In this document: piece after piece, positions 1 to 6,733 of the stretch | Layout: every line of letters begins with the position of its first letter | Position numbering within the stretch: position 1 is the first letter of the stretch | NCBI GenBank assembly: GCA_903895695.1 | Contig: CAITUY010000190.1 | Span: forward strand, 1-33,183 | Direction: 5' to 3' | DNA from: an uncultured bacterium | GTDB taxonomy: Bacteria > Verrucomicrobiota > Kiritimatiellia > CAIKKV01 > CAITUY01 | Length of the DNA stretch: 33,183 nt | Made by a program: the position numbers and the translations under genes | The notes under the pieces: generated by a model | Told to the model about the DNA's origin: nothing | The model's database searches: none | Seen by the model: only the letters and a program-made list of their open reading frames with translations

Positions 1-117
1 AGGCCCATTCTAACAAACACCCGCCAAATTCCAGCACACACACTCCCGGCTCGTGTCACCCCCGCGCAAAATCCCCGGCAAATCCGTGGGGATGTTGCCC
101 CGGTGTGCCGTCCGTGA

Positions 118-821
118 CTGGCCTATGGGATGCCAGTGATATTCAATCTTCAATACTCAACGTCCTGGCCTTGGGCCCTGCTGATTCCCGCCTACCTCTA
201 TCTCGGGCTGGCTCGTGGAAAAGCGCCTTGGCTGGCGATGTGTCTGTACCCGGCCTGGGCCACGTTGGTCGGCCTTGCGGCCCATGAATTGCTTGCGGCG
301 ATCAGCCGCTTTCATCTGCCTGTTTTCGGTAGGGCGACGGCGAAAAAGAATGGGGGGGGCGTTTTGCTGTCGGTTCCGCCGCCGCGCTGCTGCTGCTGGC
401 GCTCTTCGTACCGGCCTCGCTTCGTGACTTTTCAGGCGATCAGTCCAGGCTCGGGTTCGGCCAGCAGTGGGGCGCCGCGGCATCCCGCGAGGCGGCGGTA
501 ACCCTGAACGGGCTTGTGCAACCGGGACAATGCGTGCTGATCACCCCGTTCTGGTTCTGGGGTGACGACCCGATCCCTAGTCCCTGTCCGATCTTCGCCC
601 ACTATCTCAACGACATGCCCGTTCTGCTTCAGTCGTTCCACATGACGCCGGAGGCCTTCGTCGCGACCTGTCGGACCAATCGGATCGCCTGGGCTCTGCT
701 GTCGCCGCCCCCCGGCACCGGCGAGACAACCCTGTTGGGCCCGCTCGTCCGGAAGTACGGCCTCACGCCGCGCAACGTGACCGGCGCGGTGATCTTCAAG
801 ACGGAAGATCTGTGGAAATGA
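118..821 (+). pseudogene. Frameshifted membrane protein gene, GT-C-like C-terminus
   Basis: Two reading frames join into one plausible protein if one G is added to the G8 run at 352-359. The first frame (from about 130) gives two hydrophobic segments (WALLIPAYLYLGL and WLAMCLYPAWATLVGLAA). The second frame, entered at about 360, gives a further transmembrane helix (SAAALLLLALFVPA) followed by a soluble domain ending at 821. A hydrophobic helix followed by a short extracytoplasmic tail with an aromatic-rich strand resembles the C-terminus of GT-C (GT39-like) glycosyltransferases, but that is only a resemblance. The N-terminal part is missing: an in-frame stop lies at 115-117 and a heptamer repeat occupies 141-161. 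The stop is 4 nt from the convergent gnd stop. It may be a true pseudogene or a homopolymer sequencing error; function is uncertain. Confidence 0.5.
141..161. repeat. Heptamer tandem repeat, three copies
   Basis: Three consecutive 7-nt units (attcaat, cttcaat, actcaac) lie inside the reading frame of the broken membrane gene, immediately before its first hydrophobic segment. The 7-nt period matches the other heptamer arrays in this window. Confidence 0.55.
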
Positions 822-825
822 TTCC

Positions 826-2280
826 TTACACCACGTAGGTGCTCGACGCAGTCTTGCCGCCCTGGCCGGTCCAGTCGGTGTGGAAGAACTCGCCGCGCGG
901 CTTGTCGAGTCGTTCGTACTGGTGGGCGCCAAAATAGTCACGCTGCGCCTGCAGCAGATTGGCCGGCAGACGCTCGCTGCGATAGGAATCGTAGTACGCC
1001 AACGCCGAACTCATCGACGGCACCGGGATGCCGAGATCGATGGCCGTCTTGACGACGTTGCGCCACGCCCTTTGCGACTTGCTCATCACCCGTTTGAAGT
1101 AGGGGTCGAGCATGAGATTCGCCAGGCGCGGATGCTTCGTGAACGCGTCCTTGATCGAATCGAGGAACTGCGCGCGGATAATGCAGCCTCCGCGCCAGAG
1201 AAGCGCGATTTCGCCGTATTTCAGCTTCCACCCGTATTCCTCGGACGCCGCCCGCATGAGCTGGTAGCCCTGGGCGTAGGAGCCGATCTTGGAGGCGTAA
1301 AGCGCATCGTGCAATTGGGCGATGAACTTCGCCTTGTCCTTCTTGTAGGGCTTGCGGGGCCCCTTGAGCTTCAGGCTGGCGGCCGCGCGCTCGTCTTTCA
1401 CGGCCGATATGCAGCGGGCAAATACGGCCTCGGCAATCTGCGGGATCGCTACGCCCAGGTCCAGGCCCGCCTGCGACGTCCACTTGCCCGTCCCCTTCTG
1501 GCCTGCCGTGTCCAGGATCACATCTACGGTCGGCTTGCCGGTTTCGGGGTCCTTCACGGCCAAAATCTCGGCGGTAATGCCGATCAGGTAGGAGTCCAGC
1601 ACACCCTTGTTCCACCCCGCAAAGACCTCATGGATCTCGGCGGCGCTCATGCCCAGCCCGGCCGCCATGATGTGATAGGCCTCGCAGATGAGCTGCATAT
1701 CGCCATACTCGATGCCGTTGTGCACCATCTTCACGAAATGGCCGGCGCCGTCGGCGCCGATCCACTCGCAGCACGGCGCGTCGCCCACCTTGGCCGCGAT
1801 GGCCTGGAAAATCGGCTTCACGTGCGGCCAGGCCTTGGCATTGCCGCCGGGCATGATCGAAGGACCGTTAAGCGCACCTTCTTCCCCGCCCGAGACGCCG
1901 GTGCCGATGAAGAGCAGGCCCTTGTCGTCCAGGTACTTCGTGCGACGGACCGTGTCGGGAAAATGGCTGTTGCCGCCGTCGATGAGGATGTCGCCCGGCT
2001 TCAGAAACGGGAGGATCTGCTCGATGAACTCATCCACCGGCTTGCCGGCCATGATCATCAGCATGACGATACGCGGCGTCTTCAGGCTATCGACCAGTTC
2101 CTGAACGCTGTGGCAGCCAACGAACTTCTTGCCCTTGCCGCGGCCCTTGATGAAGTCGTCGACTTTGCTCACCGTCCGGTTGAAGCACGCCACGGTGAAC
2201 CCTTTGCTCTCCATGTTGAGCACCAGGTTCTCGCCCATGACCGCCAGGCCCACCAATCCGATATCCGCTTTTTGTGGCAT
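826..2280 (-). CDS. gnd: 6-phosphogluconate dehydrogenase, decarboxylating
   Basis: Oxidises and decarboxylates 6-phosphogluconate to ribulose 5-phosphate with NADP in the oxidative pentose phosphate pathway, in the cytoplasm. The 484 residues match the usual length. Visible motifs are the N-terminal dinucleotide-binding loop GLAVMG (residues 11-16), FNRT just after the second strand (33-36), GGNSHF (102-107), SGG (130-132), and the catalytic stretch HFVKMVHNGIEYGDMQ with Lys184, Asn188 and Glu191. The C-terminus ends in the typical Gly/Thr/Ser-rich tail. ATG at 2280 is preceded by GAAGGGAAA as ribosome binding site. It is downstream of, and on the same strand as, the UxuB-like SDR, but 172 nt containing stacked palindromes separate them, so co-transcription is uncertain. 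Confidence 0.97.
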   Translation of the reverse strand: MPQKADIGLVGLAVMGENLVLNMESKGFTVACFNRTVSKVDDFIKGRGKGKKFVGCHSVQELVDSLKTPRIVMLMIMAGKPVDEFIEQILPFLKPGDILIDGGNSHFPDTVRRTKYLDDKGLLFIGTGVSGGEEGALNGPSIMPGGNAKAWPHVKPIFQAIAAKVGDAPCCEWIGADGAGHFVKMVHNGIEYGDMQLICEAYHIMAAGLGMSAAEIHEVFAGWNKGVLDSYLIGITAEILAVKDPETGKPTVDVILDTAGQKGTGKWTSQAGLDLGVAIPQIAEAVFARCISAVKDERAAASLKLKGPRKPYKKDKAKFIAQLHDALYASKIGSYAQGYQLMRAASEEYGWKLKYGEIALLWRGGCIIRAQFLDSIKDAFTKHPRLANLMLDPYFKRVMSKSQRAWRNVVKTAIDLGIPVPSMSSALAYYDSYRSERLPANLLQAQRDYFGAHQYERLDKPRGEFFHTDWTGQGGKTASSTYVV

Positions 2281-2370
2281 TGTAAGTTTCCCTTCGGGCT
2301 CTCTATCGTCCGTGACGCGCGCTCCAGTCTCAACACTGTGTCCCCGGGCTTCTTAAGTCGCTACCGGCCG

Positions 2371-2435
2371 GGGACGGCCGGCTCCATATCAGTCCTGGAG
2401 CCGGCGGTCTCCGCCGGTGGTCCATAGGCCGTCCC
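2371..2435. repeat. Stacked palindromes between the SDR gene and gnd
   Basis: An outer 9-bp stem (gggacggcc 2371-2379 with ggccgtccc 2427-2435) encloses an 8-bp stem (ccggctcc 2378-2385 with ggagccgg 2397-2404) and a 7-bp hairpin (ccggcgg/ccgccgg, 2401-2417). The inner stems overlap, so they cannot all form at once. No T-run follows, so it is not a standard intrinsic terminator. Confidence 0.7.
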
Positions 2436-2452
2436 TGTCTCCCGTCTTCCCG

Positions 2453-3310
2453 CTACACTCCGCTAAACGCGCTGAAGCCGCCATCAACCGGAATCACGGT
2501 GCCGGTGACAAACGCGGACGCCGGCTGGTAGGAGAGCCAGAGCAAGGCGCCTACCAGGTCGTCGGCCGACCCGAACTTGCCCATGGGCGTATGCGTCAGT
2601 ATCGTATTCCCGCGCGGAGTCAGCGCGCCATCGGCCTGCGTGAGCAACGCGCGGTTCTGATCCGTCAGGAAGAAGCCGGGCGCGATCGCATTGACGCGTA
2701 CGCCGACCTTGGATAAGTGCACGGCCAGCCATTGGGTGAAGTTGTTGACCGCCGCCTTGGCGCCGCTGTAGGCCGGAATCTTGGTGAGCGGTGTGAAGGC
2801 GCTCATGGACGAAATATTGATTACCGTCCCGCGCCCGACCCGCGCCATGTCCTTGGTGAAGACCTGCGTCGGGAGAAGCGTGCCCAGAAAATTGAGGTTA
2901 AAGACATGTTCGATGCCCTTGGCATCGAGATCGTAGAACGTCGTGAGACCCGCAGCGGACCGGTCAATATCCTCGGGCAAAAGGTACTCACGACCGGTCG
3001 TGCCTTTGGGATGGTTGCCGCCGGCACCATTGACCAGCAAGGTCACGGGCCCCAGTTCCTTGCGAATGATCACCTGCGCCTGCTCAAGGCTGGGCTTCTC
3101 CAGGACGTCGCAGGATACGCCGATCGCCTTGCCGCCCTTGGCACAGATCGACGCCGCCACCTTGTCGGCAGCATCCTGTCGCCGGCCGCACACCGCCACC
3201 TTGGCTCCGCACTCGGCCAAGGCCTCGGCCATGCGACTGCACAAGACGCCGCTCCCGCCCGTTACAACCGCCACATCCGCCGATAGATCGACCTTGAAAG
3301 GCACGCTCAT
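2453..3310 (-). CDS. uxuB: SDR-family D-mannonate oxidoreductase (UxuB type)
   Basis: Short-chain dehydrogenase of 285 residues. The cofactor loop TGGSGVL starts at Thr17, NAGG-type NGAGG is at 94-98, and the catalytic Ser167/168, Tyr181 and Lys185 (YSGAK) are present. The sequence around FLGTLLPTQVF, TKIPAYSGAKAAVNNFTQWLA and the ending VIPVDGGFSAFSGV is what I associate with the SDR fructuronate reductases (Bacillus YjmF/UxuB group), which reduce D-fructuronate to D-mannonate in hexuronate breakdown. A gluconate 5-dehydrogenase-like activity cannot be excluded. ATG at 3310 is preceded by AAAGGCG. No uxuA or isomerase gene is in the window. It is divergent from aguA, with a heptamer array between them. 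Confidence 0.8.
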   Translation of the reverse strand: MSVPFKVDLSADVAVVTGGSGVLCSRMAEALAECGAKVAVCGRRQDAADKVAASICAKGGKAIGVSCDVLEKPSLEQAQVIIRKELGPVTLLVNGAGGNHPKGTTGREYLLPEDIDRSAAGLTTFYDLDAKGIEHVFNLNFLGTLLPTQVFTKDMARVGRGTVINISSMSAFTPLTKIPAYSGAKAAVNNFTQWLAVHLSKVGVRVNAIAPGFFLTDQNRALLTQADGALTPRGNTILTHTPMGKFGSADDLVGALLWLSYQPASAFVTGTVIPVDGGFSAFSGV

Positions 3311-3349
3311 AGTGCGCCTTTTATCGTGTTTGCGGCTGGGTAAGTCAAA

Positions 3350-3391
3350 CTGTTTACTGTTTACTGTTCACCGCTCACTGTTTACTGTTCA
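3350..3391. repeat. Heptamer tandem repeat, six copies
   Basis: Six 7-nt units follow one another: ctgttta, ctgttta, ctgttca, ccgctca, ctgttta, ctgttca. The array ends 4 nt before the aguA start codon, so it occupies the position where the ribosome binding site would be expected. Related arrays occur at 15474-15501 and 21191-21268. Confidence 0.85.
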
Positions 3392-3395
3392 CCCT

Positions 3396-4418
3396 ATGAT
3401 ACGCATGCCCGCCGAGTGGGAACCGCAGGATGCGGTCCTGTTGGCCTGGCCGCACGCGGCGACCGATTGGAAGCCCTGTCTGGCGGCCAGCCAAGAGGCG
3501 TGCGCCCGACTCGTTGCGGCCGTCACGCCCCACGAGCGCGTCCTGCTCCTGACCAGCGCACCCGGTGAATCCGAGGCCGCCCTCCGCAAGGCTGGCGCCC
3601 ATCTGGACCGCGTCACGCCGCTCTCCATCCCGACCAACGACACGTGGGCCCGCGATTTCGGACCGATCACCGTGGACGAGGATGGCCAGCCCGTGCTGCT
3701 GGATTTCCAGTTCAACGGCTGGGGTGGGAAATTCCCGGCCGACCTCGACAACCAAGTGACGACCCGCCTGAAGCAGCACGGGGTGTTCGGCGGCCGTCAT
3801 GTCCGATCGATCCATTTCGTGATGGAAGGCGGCGCCATCGATAGCGACGGCCAGGGAACGATCCTCACGACAGCGTCCTGTCTGGCCAATCCCAACCGCC
3901 TGGGCCGCGGAAGCCGGGCCGACGTGGAGGCCGCCCTGGCCCGTTTCCTCGGCGCGAGGCGCATCTGCTGGCTTGAGCATGGCGCCCTGGCGGGTGACGA
4001 TACGGATGGCCACGTGGATATGCTGGCCCGCTTCGCCCCGCATGACACGCTCGTTTATACGGCCTGCGATGACAAGGGCGACACCCAATACGCGGGTCTT
4101 GCGGCCATGGCCGAGGAACTGACTGCCCTGCGCACACCCGCGGGGCAACCGTACCGGCTGATCCCGCTGCCATGGCCTGCCCCGACGTTTGACGACCACG
4201 GGAGACGCCTGCCCGCCTCCTACGCCAATTTTCTCGTTATCAACGGCGCAGTACTTGTTCCAACGTACAATGACTTCGTCGACTCGGCGGCATTGGCAGC
4301 CGTCGGCCAGGCCTTTCCTGGCCGCCGCATTGTCGGGCTGGACTGTTCGCTCCTGATCCGGCAAGGCGGGGCCGTGCATTGCGCCGCCATGCATTTGCCG
4401 CGGGGGTCGGTGGGATAG
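3396..4418 (+). CDS. aguA: Agmatine deiminase / peptidylarginine deiminase family
   Basis: Member of the guanidino-group modifying superfamily; the AguA branch hydrolyses agmatine to N-carbamoylputrescine and ammonia, a cytoplasmic step towards putrescine. The 340-residue protein starts with MIRMPAEWEPQDAVLLAWPH, typical of the family, which fixes the start at 3396 although the frame is open much further upstream. Expected active-site residues are present: Asp87 in NDTWARDFGPI, Glu144 in VMEGGAI, His206 and Asp208 in DTDGHVDMLARF, and the nucleophile Cys329 in QGGAVHCAAMHLPRG. No Shine-Dalgarno sequence is visible, because a heptamer array runs to within 4 nt of the ATG. No carbamoylputrescine amidase gene lies next to it, so the physiological substrate is inferred from the family only. 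Confidence 0.92.
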   Translation: MIRMPAEWEPQDAVLLAWPHAATDWKPCLAASQEACARLVAAVTPHERVLLLTSAPGESEAALRKAGAHLDRVTPLSIPTNDTWARDFGPITVDEDGQPVLLDFQFNGWGGKFPADLDNQVTTRLKQHGVFGGRHVRSIHFVMEGGAIDSDGQGTILTTASCLANPNRLGRGSRADVEAALARFLGARRICWLEHGALAGDDTDGHVDMLARFAPHDTLVYTACDDKGDTQYAGLAAMAEELTALRTPAGQPYRLIPLPWPAPTFDDHGRRLPASYANFLVINGAVLVPTYNDFVDSAALAAVGQAFPGRRIVGLDCSLLIRQGGAVHCAAMHLPRGSVG

Positions 4419-4435
4419 AGTGGTGGACAGAGGAA

Positions 4436-4486
4436 AGACACGCGGTCCCTTCGACGGGCTCAGGGCAGGCAACGCCCTATCTACAG
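4436..4486 (+). repeat. Palindromic repeat copy 1, interrupted by a second repeat
   Basis: The left arm agacacgcggtc (4436-4447) matches the copies at 5469, 5856 and 7957, and the right end (ctacag, 4481-4486) matches their ends. Between them lies ccttcgacgggctcagggca and following bases (about 4448-4470), a short sequence that I recognise as a repeat common in many environmental genomes. It appears to have inserted into the first repeat. Confidence 0.65.
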
Positions 4487-4508
4487 AAGGCGTGGCACGA
4501 GTCTCCTG

Positions 4509-4539
4509 CTGTAGCCGCGCGCGCTGAGCGCGGCGAGTC
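4509..4539 (-). repeat. Related palindrome with ctacag tail
   Basis: A 7-bp stem gccgcgc (4514-4520) / gcgcggc (4528-4534) with a 7-nt loop. On the minus strand it ends in ggctacag, the same tail as the other members of the repeat family, but with a different stem sequence. Confidence 0.6.
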
Positions 4540-4598
4540 TGAACGCGGAAGATTCGCCTTTCCCTGGCTCGTCGCACTTCCTATCCTGTCGATAGGTC

Positions 4599-5123
4599 AT
4601 GCCGTTAATGAACATGCAAAGCCCAGTGCCGGATACGGCCCTCATTGCCGAGCAACTTGCCCTTGTTCCAGGCGTCAAGTTGGCGATCCTGTTCGGTTCC
4701 ACGGCGTTGGGGCGTGCCCGGCCGGACAGCGATATCGATGTTGCCGTGTGGCTTCAAGCCGATGTTGCACAGAGTCGCTATGAAACCATCCGCACCTTGC
4801 TGGGCGCCCTGAGCCGAGTACTGCCCGCCTCGCGAATCGATCTGGTCGTGCTCAATGATGCCGGACCCCGATTGACCGTCGAGGTCGCCCGGCACGGACG
4901 TGTCTTATACGAAGCCGAACCTGGCACGGTCCAACGATTCCGGCGGCAAGCCGCCGCCGCCATGCAGGACACGGAGATCAGGCGGCGGCTGATACGTCCC
5001 ATCCGCCTCGAACGTCTCAGACAGGAGAGCCCCCATGGTCGACCAGGAGATATTCTTGCGAAGGCTCGAGGCCTTGCGCGACTATTTGCGAAAGGTTCGG
5101 GCCTTTCAAGCCACCCGGCGTGA
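4599..5123 (+). CDS. mntA: MntA-type nucleotidyltransferase antitoxin
   Basis: Minimal nucleotidyltransferase of 174 residues. The signature GSx10DxD is complete: Gly33, Ser34, then Asp45 and Asp47. In characterised MntA/HepT pairs this enzyme transfers AMP to a tyrosine of the HEPN toxin and so silences it. The partner HEPN gene follows directly. The reading frame runs 89 nt into hepT, giving about 30 extra C-terminal residues, longer than the few-base overlaps I would expect. Either the tail is real or a small indel has extended the frame. ATG codons at 4599, 4608 and 4614 are possible starts; no strong ribosome binding site separates them. Confidence 0.85.
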   Translation: MPLMNMQSPVPDTALIAEQLALVPGVKLAILFGSTALGRARPDSDIDVAVWLQADVAQSRYETIRTLLGALSRVLPASRIDLVVLNDAGPRLTVEVARHGRVLYEAEPGTVQRFRRQAAAAMQDTEIRRRLIRPIRLERLRQESPHGRPGDILAKARGLARLFAKGSGLSSHPA

Positions 5124-5454
5124 CGACTTCATTCGCGAGGAAACGGTACACGATCTGGCCGAGCGCTACCTGCACCTGATGATGGAGTGCGTTCTGGATC
5201 TCGGAAACCACTTCGTGGCGGATGGCGACCTCGGCATACCGGAGACCAACCGGGAAGTCTTCGATATCCTTGAGAAGGCCGGCGAATTGAACCCTACACT
5301 TGCCGACTCGCTCCGCAAATGGGCCGGGTTCAGGAACATCCTTGTCCACGACTATCTCCGCATCGACCATGGTCTCGCGTGGGATGCCATCACCAAGGAC
5401 GTGACCGACATTGAAGCGTTCTACGCCTGGGCCATCGGCAAAGCGGGTGCCTGA
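5035..5454 (+). CDS. hepT: HEPN-domain toxin, HepT (DUF86)
   Basis: All-helical HEPN RNase toxin of 139 residues. The RX4HxY motif is intact: Arg100, His105 and Tyr107 in RNILVHDY. In the family, Arg and His form the RNase site of the dimer and the Tyr is the residue AMPylated by MntA. The ATG at 5035 has AGGAGAG about 7 nt upstream, inside the mntA reading frame, which supports this start and translational coupling. It forms one operon with mntA, bounded by palindromic repeats at 4436 and 5469. Confidence 0.91.
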   Translation: MVDQEIFLRRLEALRDYLRKVRAFQATRRDDFIREETVHDLAERYLHLMMECVLDLGNHFVADGDLGIPETNREVFDILEKAGELNPTLADSLRKWAGFRNILVHDYLRIDHGLAWDAITKDVTDIEAFYAWAIGKAGA

Positions 5455-5468
5455 CGGGCGCCGAAGAG

Positions 5469-5500
5469 AGACACGCGGTCAGGGATCTTGACGATACCGC
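5469..5500 (+). repeat. Palindromic repeat copy 2, truncated
   Basis: The left arm agacacgcggtc (5469-5480) is identical to copies 1 and 4. The right arm is degraded: only gatcttgacgata follows instead of gaccgcgtctac. It lies between hepT and the Phd-like antitoxin gene. Confidence 0.6.
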
Positions 5501-5539
5501 TCACCGCTCATATGATAAGCAGCGTAAGAGGAGATTAAC

Positions 5540-5812
5540 GTGACCTACGTTGCCGTTCAGGATCTGAAGCGAAGCCGCGCTATTTGGGAGAGTCTGGCGC
5601 AGAAACACGAACTCATCGTGACCCGCGATGGCAAGCCTTGCGCCATTCTGATCGGCGTGACCCCGGAGAACGTCGAGGATTCCCTGGCGGGAATCCGGCG
5701 CTCTCTCTTCTCGTCGGCCGTCGACCGTGCCCGCCGGACAGCGGCCAGACGGCCACCAACGCCCGCTGCCATCGAGACAGTCATCCGCCAAAACCGCGCT
5801 CGTAGGGCCTGA
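5540..5812 (+). CDS. Phd/YefM-like antitoxin, no toxin partner seen
   Basis: Small protein of 90 residues. It begins with a strand-helix segment (TYVAVQDLKRSRAIWESL) followed by the strand pair ELIVTRDGKPCAILIGV, the typical N-terminal DNA-binding fold of Phd/YefM antitoxins. The C-terminal half is Arg/Ala-rich, as expected for the toxin-binding tail. The start is GTG at 5540 with AAGAGGAGA about 6 nt upstream, a good ribosome binding site. No toxin-sized same-strand gene follows: the next genes are convergent on the minus strand. It is either an orphan antitoxin or a remnant of a module that lost its toxin. Confidence 0.75.
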   Translation: MTYVAVQDLKRSRAIWESLAQKHELIVTRDGKPCAILIGVTPENVEDSLAGIRRSLFSSAVDRARRTAARRPPTPAAIETVIRQNRARRA

Positions 5813-5855
5813 TCGTGGCGATATCCCGTTCCTGTGGGATAGGGTGAAGATGCAA

Positions 5856-5884
5856 GGACACGCGGTCAACGCCGGCGTCTACAG
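5856..5884 (+). repeat. Palindromic repeat copy 3
   Basis: It reads ggacacgcggtc (5856-5867), a short loop, then ggcgtctacag (5874-5884). It overlaps the 3' end of the minus-strand RHH antitoxin gene and supplies that gene's stop codon (TAG, 5881-5879). Confidence 0.7.
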
Positions 5885-6119
5885 TCGGTCGCGTTCGTCA
5901 GGTTCAGTGTCGGGGACCGAAGACAGAATCCGCTGGAAGTCCCTCTTGCTACCGCGCTTGGCGCGCGCCACCAGGTAATCCTCCGTCATAAGCGCGGAAA
6001 CCTTCTCTGCGATGGCTGTCGCAATCAACTGATTGATGGAGGCGTGCTCCCGCTTTGCCAGAGTCCGGGCGGCGTCATGCAGCGAATCCGGCAAGCGCAA
6101 ACTGAGTGTGCTCATCATT
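5879..6119 (-). CDS. Ribbon-helix-helix antitoxin
   Basis: About 79 residues. The N-terminus STLSLRLPDSLHDAARTLAKREHASINQLIATAIAEKVSAL has the strand then helix-helix pattern of Arc/CopG-type DNA-binding proteins. The rest is a charged tail, probably the toxin-binding part. It overlaps the stop of the upstream PIN gene (ATGATGA), so the two are translationally coupled with the toxin gene first. Two consecutive ATG codons (6119 and 6116) follow GGGAG; either may be used. The frame is open further upstream, but that extension runs through the PIN gene and is not needed. RHH antitoxins usually repress their own operon, and a perfect palindrome lies at the PIN start. The stop codon lies inside a dispersed repeat. 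Confidence 0.76.
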
Positions 6120-6540
6120 GTTCTCCCAATAGGTTCAAGAATTGCCCTGGCTTCAAAATCCGAATACCGAAGCGCTCCACGCCTCTGAAATCCCGGATGT
6201 TGTATGTGACGACAAAGTCGCATCGCCCAGCCACGGCGAGTTCCAAGAGCATATCGTCACTTGGATCGGGGAGGCAGGGCCTCCACAGGTAATATATCTT
6301 TCTCTTGTCCGCGATCGTGCAGATGTAATCGATGAACTTGCCCACATCGGCACGCGAAAGGGGCACCTTGGTCCGCGGATCAAGCAGCGCCTTTTCGTAC
6401 TCGATCACCAATGGCACCGAAACGGCGATGCCAAACCGTCCATTCCCCAAGAGCGTCAGTAGTTTGTACGAAGCGCCCCGCCTGGAACGAAGTCCCGAAA
6501 CGAGCACATTCGTATCAAGCACCACTGTGTACGCTCTCAT
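6115..6540 (-). CDS. PIN-domain toxin, COG1569/TIGR00305 type
   Basis: PIN-fold ribonuclease of 141 residues, the likely toxin of a type II module with the RHH protein downstream. Acidic residues expected for metal binding are visible: Asp9 in LDTNVL, Glu47 in VIEYE, Asp95/Asp96 in DPSDDMLLELA and Asp117 in TYNIRDF. The order is toxin first, antitoxin second. The ATG at 6540-6538 abuts a perfect 28-bp palindrome; no Shine-Dalgarno sequence is visible, because the palindrome fills that position. Translation may be leaderless or inefficient, which would keep toxin levels low. Confidence 0.88.
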   Translation of the reverse strand: MRAYTVVLDTNVLVSGLRSRRGASYKLLTLLGNGRFGIAVSVPLVIEYEKALLDPRTKVPLSRADVGKFIDYICTIADKRKIYYLWRPCLPDPSDDMLLELAVAGRCDFVVTYNIRDFRGVERFGIRILKPGQFLNLLGEQ

Positions 6541-6566
6541 TGCGATACCGTATACGGTATCGCAAT
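6539..6566 (-). promoter_or_regulatory. Perfect 28-bp palindrome at the PIN gene start, probable operator
   Basis: The half-site ATTGCGATACCGTA (6539-6552) is followed directly by its exact reverse complement (6553-6566). I checked all 14 base pairs. It begins within the PIN start codon and covers the promoter-proximal region. Position and symmetry suit an autoregulatory operator for the RHH antitoxin. Confidence 0.8.
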
Positions 6567-6660
6567 CCGACGCAAGTCCAAGTTGGAGCGGGACCTACGA
6601 GACTGCCCATCCACGCCATGACGCGCTGATGGATGGAAGGCCTATTCTCTATTCAAAGGG

Positions 6661-6706
6661 CTGACCCTTCAGCGCTGACCCTTCAGCGCTCTGACCCTTC
6701 AGCGCT
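6661..6706. repeat. Tandem 16-nt repeat, three copies
   Basis: Units ctgacccttcagcg (6661-6674), ctgacccttcagcgct (6675-6690) and ctgacccttcagcgct (6691-6706). It lies just downstream of the DUF4143 ATPase gene, between it and the PIN promoter region. Function unknown. Confidence 0.85.
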
Positions 6707-6733
6707 CCGGAAAGTTTGACCGGTGCCACAAAA

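Noticed and set aside
880..2427. 515-codon open frame opposite gnd
   Set aside because: Gnd on the other strand has all family motifs; the antisense translation is compositionally biased (Arg, His, Leu) and runs past both ends of gnd.
2943..3395. N-terminal extension of agmatine deiminase
   Set aside because: The extension overlaps the SDR gene on the other strand and translates the heptamer array; the family start is at 3396.
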